A stretch of 64,000 bases of DNA, taken from positions 20,584,001 to 20,648,000 of the forward strand of contig OZ231128.1 of the NCBI GenBank assembly GCA_965153355.1. The letters are read 5' to 3'. Below the pieces are notes generated by a model that worked only from the letters and a program-made list of their open reading frames with translations, was not told the DNA's origin and ran no database searches. Positions 63,456 through 64,000 of the stretch are shown here, piece after piece (positions within the stretch are counted from its first letter, which is position 1; each line of letters opens with the position of its first letter). Position numbers and translations under genes: made by a program. The stretch comes from Flaccisagitta enflata. Taxonomy: Eukaryota; Chaetognatha; Sagittoidea; Aphragmophora.

Positions 63456-64000
63456 AATGCGTCAAAGACAGACGGAGCAACCATTCAATTAGCAACGCGG
63501 GATATAGAATCGCGTGAAAAGACAAAGAGTGCATACAGTTGAACCCCGCAATACCATATATATTCCGCGGGACCGACTCTTTAGTCGCGGACCCGTGACT
63601 ACACCTTGCTGTCACTGTCAGTCTGTCGGTCCCTCCTTTGGTCCATCCGCCCCTCTGAACATTCTTGAAGTATTAATTTTTTTTCTAATCCAAATAGGCC
63701 GTATAGAGTATGCATGTCTGGTATATGTCTGGTCTGAGTGTGTCTGCTTGGAGGACAGGTGAACAAAAATCTTACGGTGATGCGAACAAATGTAAAGAAC
63801 GTGGCAAATTAAATATGCTGAGGAGAATACCCTTTTTCATGCGGGGACCTCAAGTAGGACCTAGATTTTTCTGTTTTGATGTTAGTAATCTCTTTTAGAA
63901 GTTTCAGCACTATAGATGTTCTTAACCCTTGACCATTTTGTAGTTGGAAAATAACTTGCCTTTAAGGGGGCCAAAATTCCTAAGTCATTTAATCTCAAAT

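Overview
The window is animal nuclear DNA, not bacterial. It has one long spliced gene with GT..AG introns, very dense short repeats, and many small non-autonomous transposable elements. Two patches of degenerate TTAGGG/CCCTAA repeats and abundant GTCY-rich helentron-like elements fit a marine invertebrate (for example a lophotrochozoan or an invertebrate deuterostome). I cannot name the species or phylum from the sequence alone.

Layout. Positions 1-2635: upstream flank with microsatellites, a dispersed repeat, one hairpin element and degenerate telomere-like repeats. Positions 2636-17121 (+): a 14-exon gene for a type I membrane protein. It has a signal peptide, about seven immunoglobulin-like domains, one transmembrane helix and a 253-residue cytoplasmic tail. 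All 13 junctions keep phase: the exons sum to 3,462 nt, or 1,153 codons plus a stop. Its introns hold large GA/GT/CT microsatellites (several abutting splice sites) and many transposable elements.

Positions 17122-64000: no second gene that I can firmly support. The region is a mosaic of nested repeats. (1) Helentron/HINE-like elements have a short hairpin head, a (GTCC/GTCG)n tract and a distal end usually terminating in GGCCTTGTT or GGGCTTGTT. (2) A modular 'GGGCAGCGGCCCC' family flanks 20-22 bp minisatellites. (3) At least ten TA-flanked terminal-inverted-repeat or foldback families are present, with no transposase seen. (4) A 4.1 kb nested palindrome lies at 43.4-47.5 kb. (5) A compound GA/GT/GAGT satellite with a repeated unique anchor lies at 52.8-55.0 kb. 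A few open stretches after good splice acceptors, and one TATA/ETS promoter-like site at 29.6 kb, are listed with low confidence.

The most interesting system is the hairpin-element superfamily. The hairpin arms differ between subfamilies (GTCGCG, GTTGCG, GATGCG, GGTGCG and perhaps GTCCTCGAC), but the two hairpin arms and a third copy of the arm near the far end usually change together. A second striking point is a roughly 45 bp core module shared by several TIR families whose ends are unrelated.
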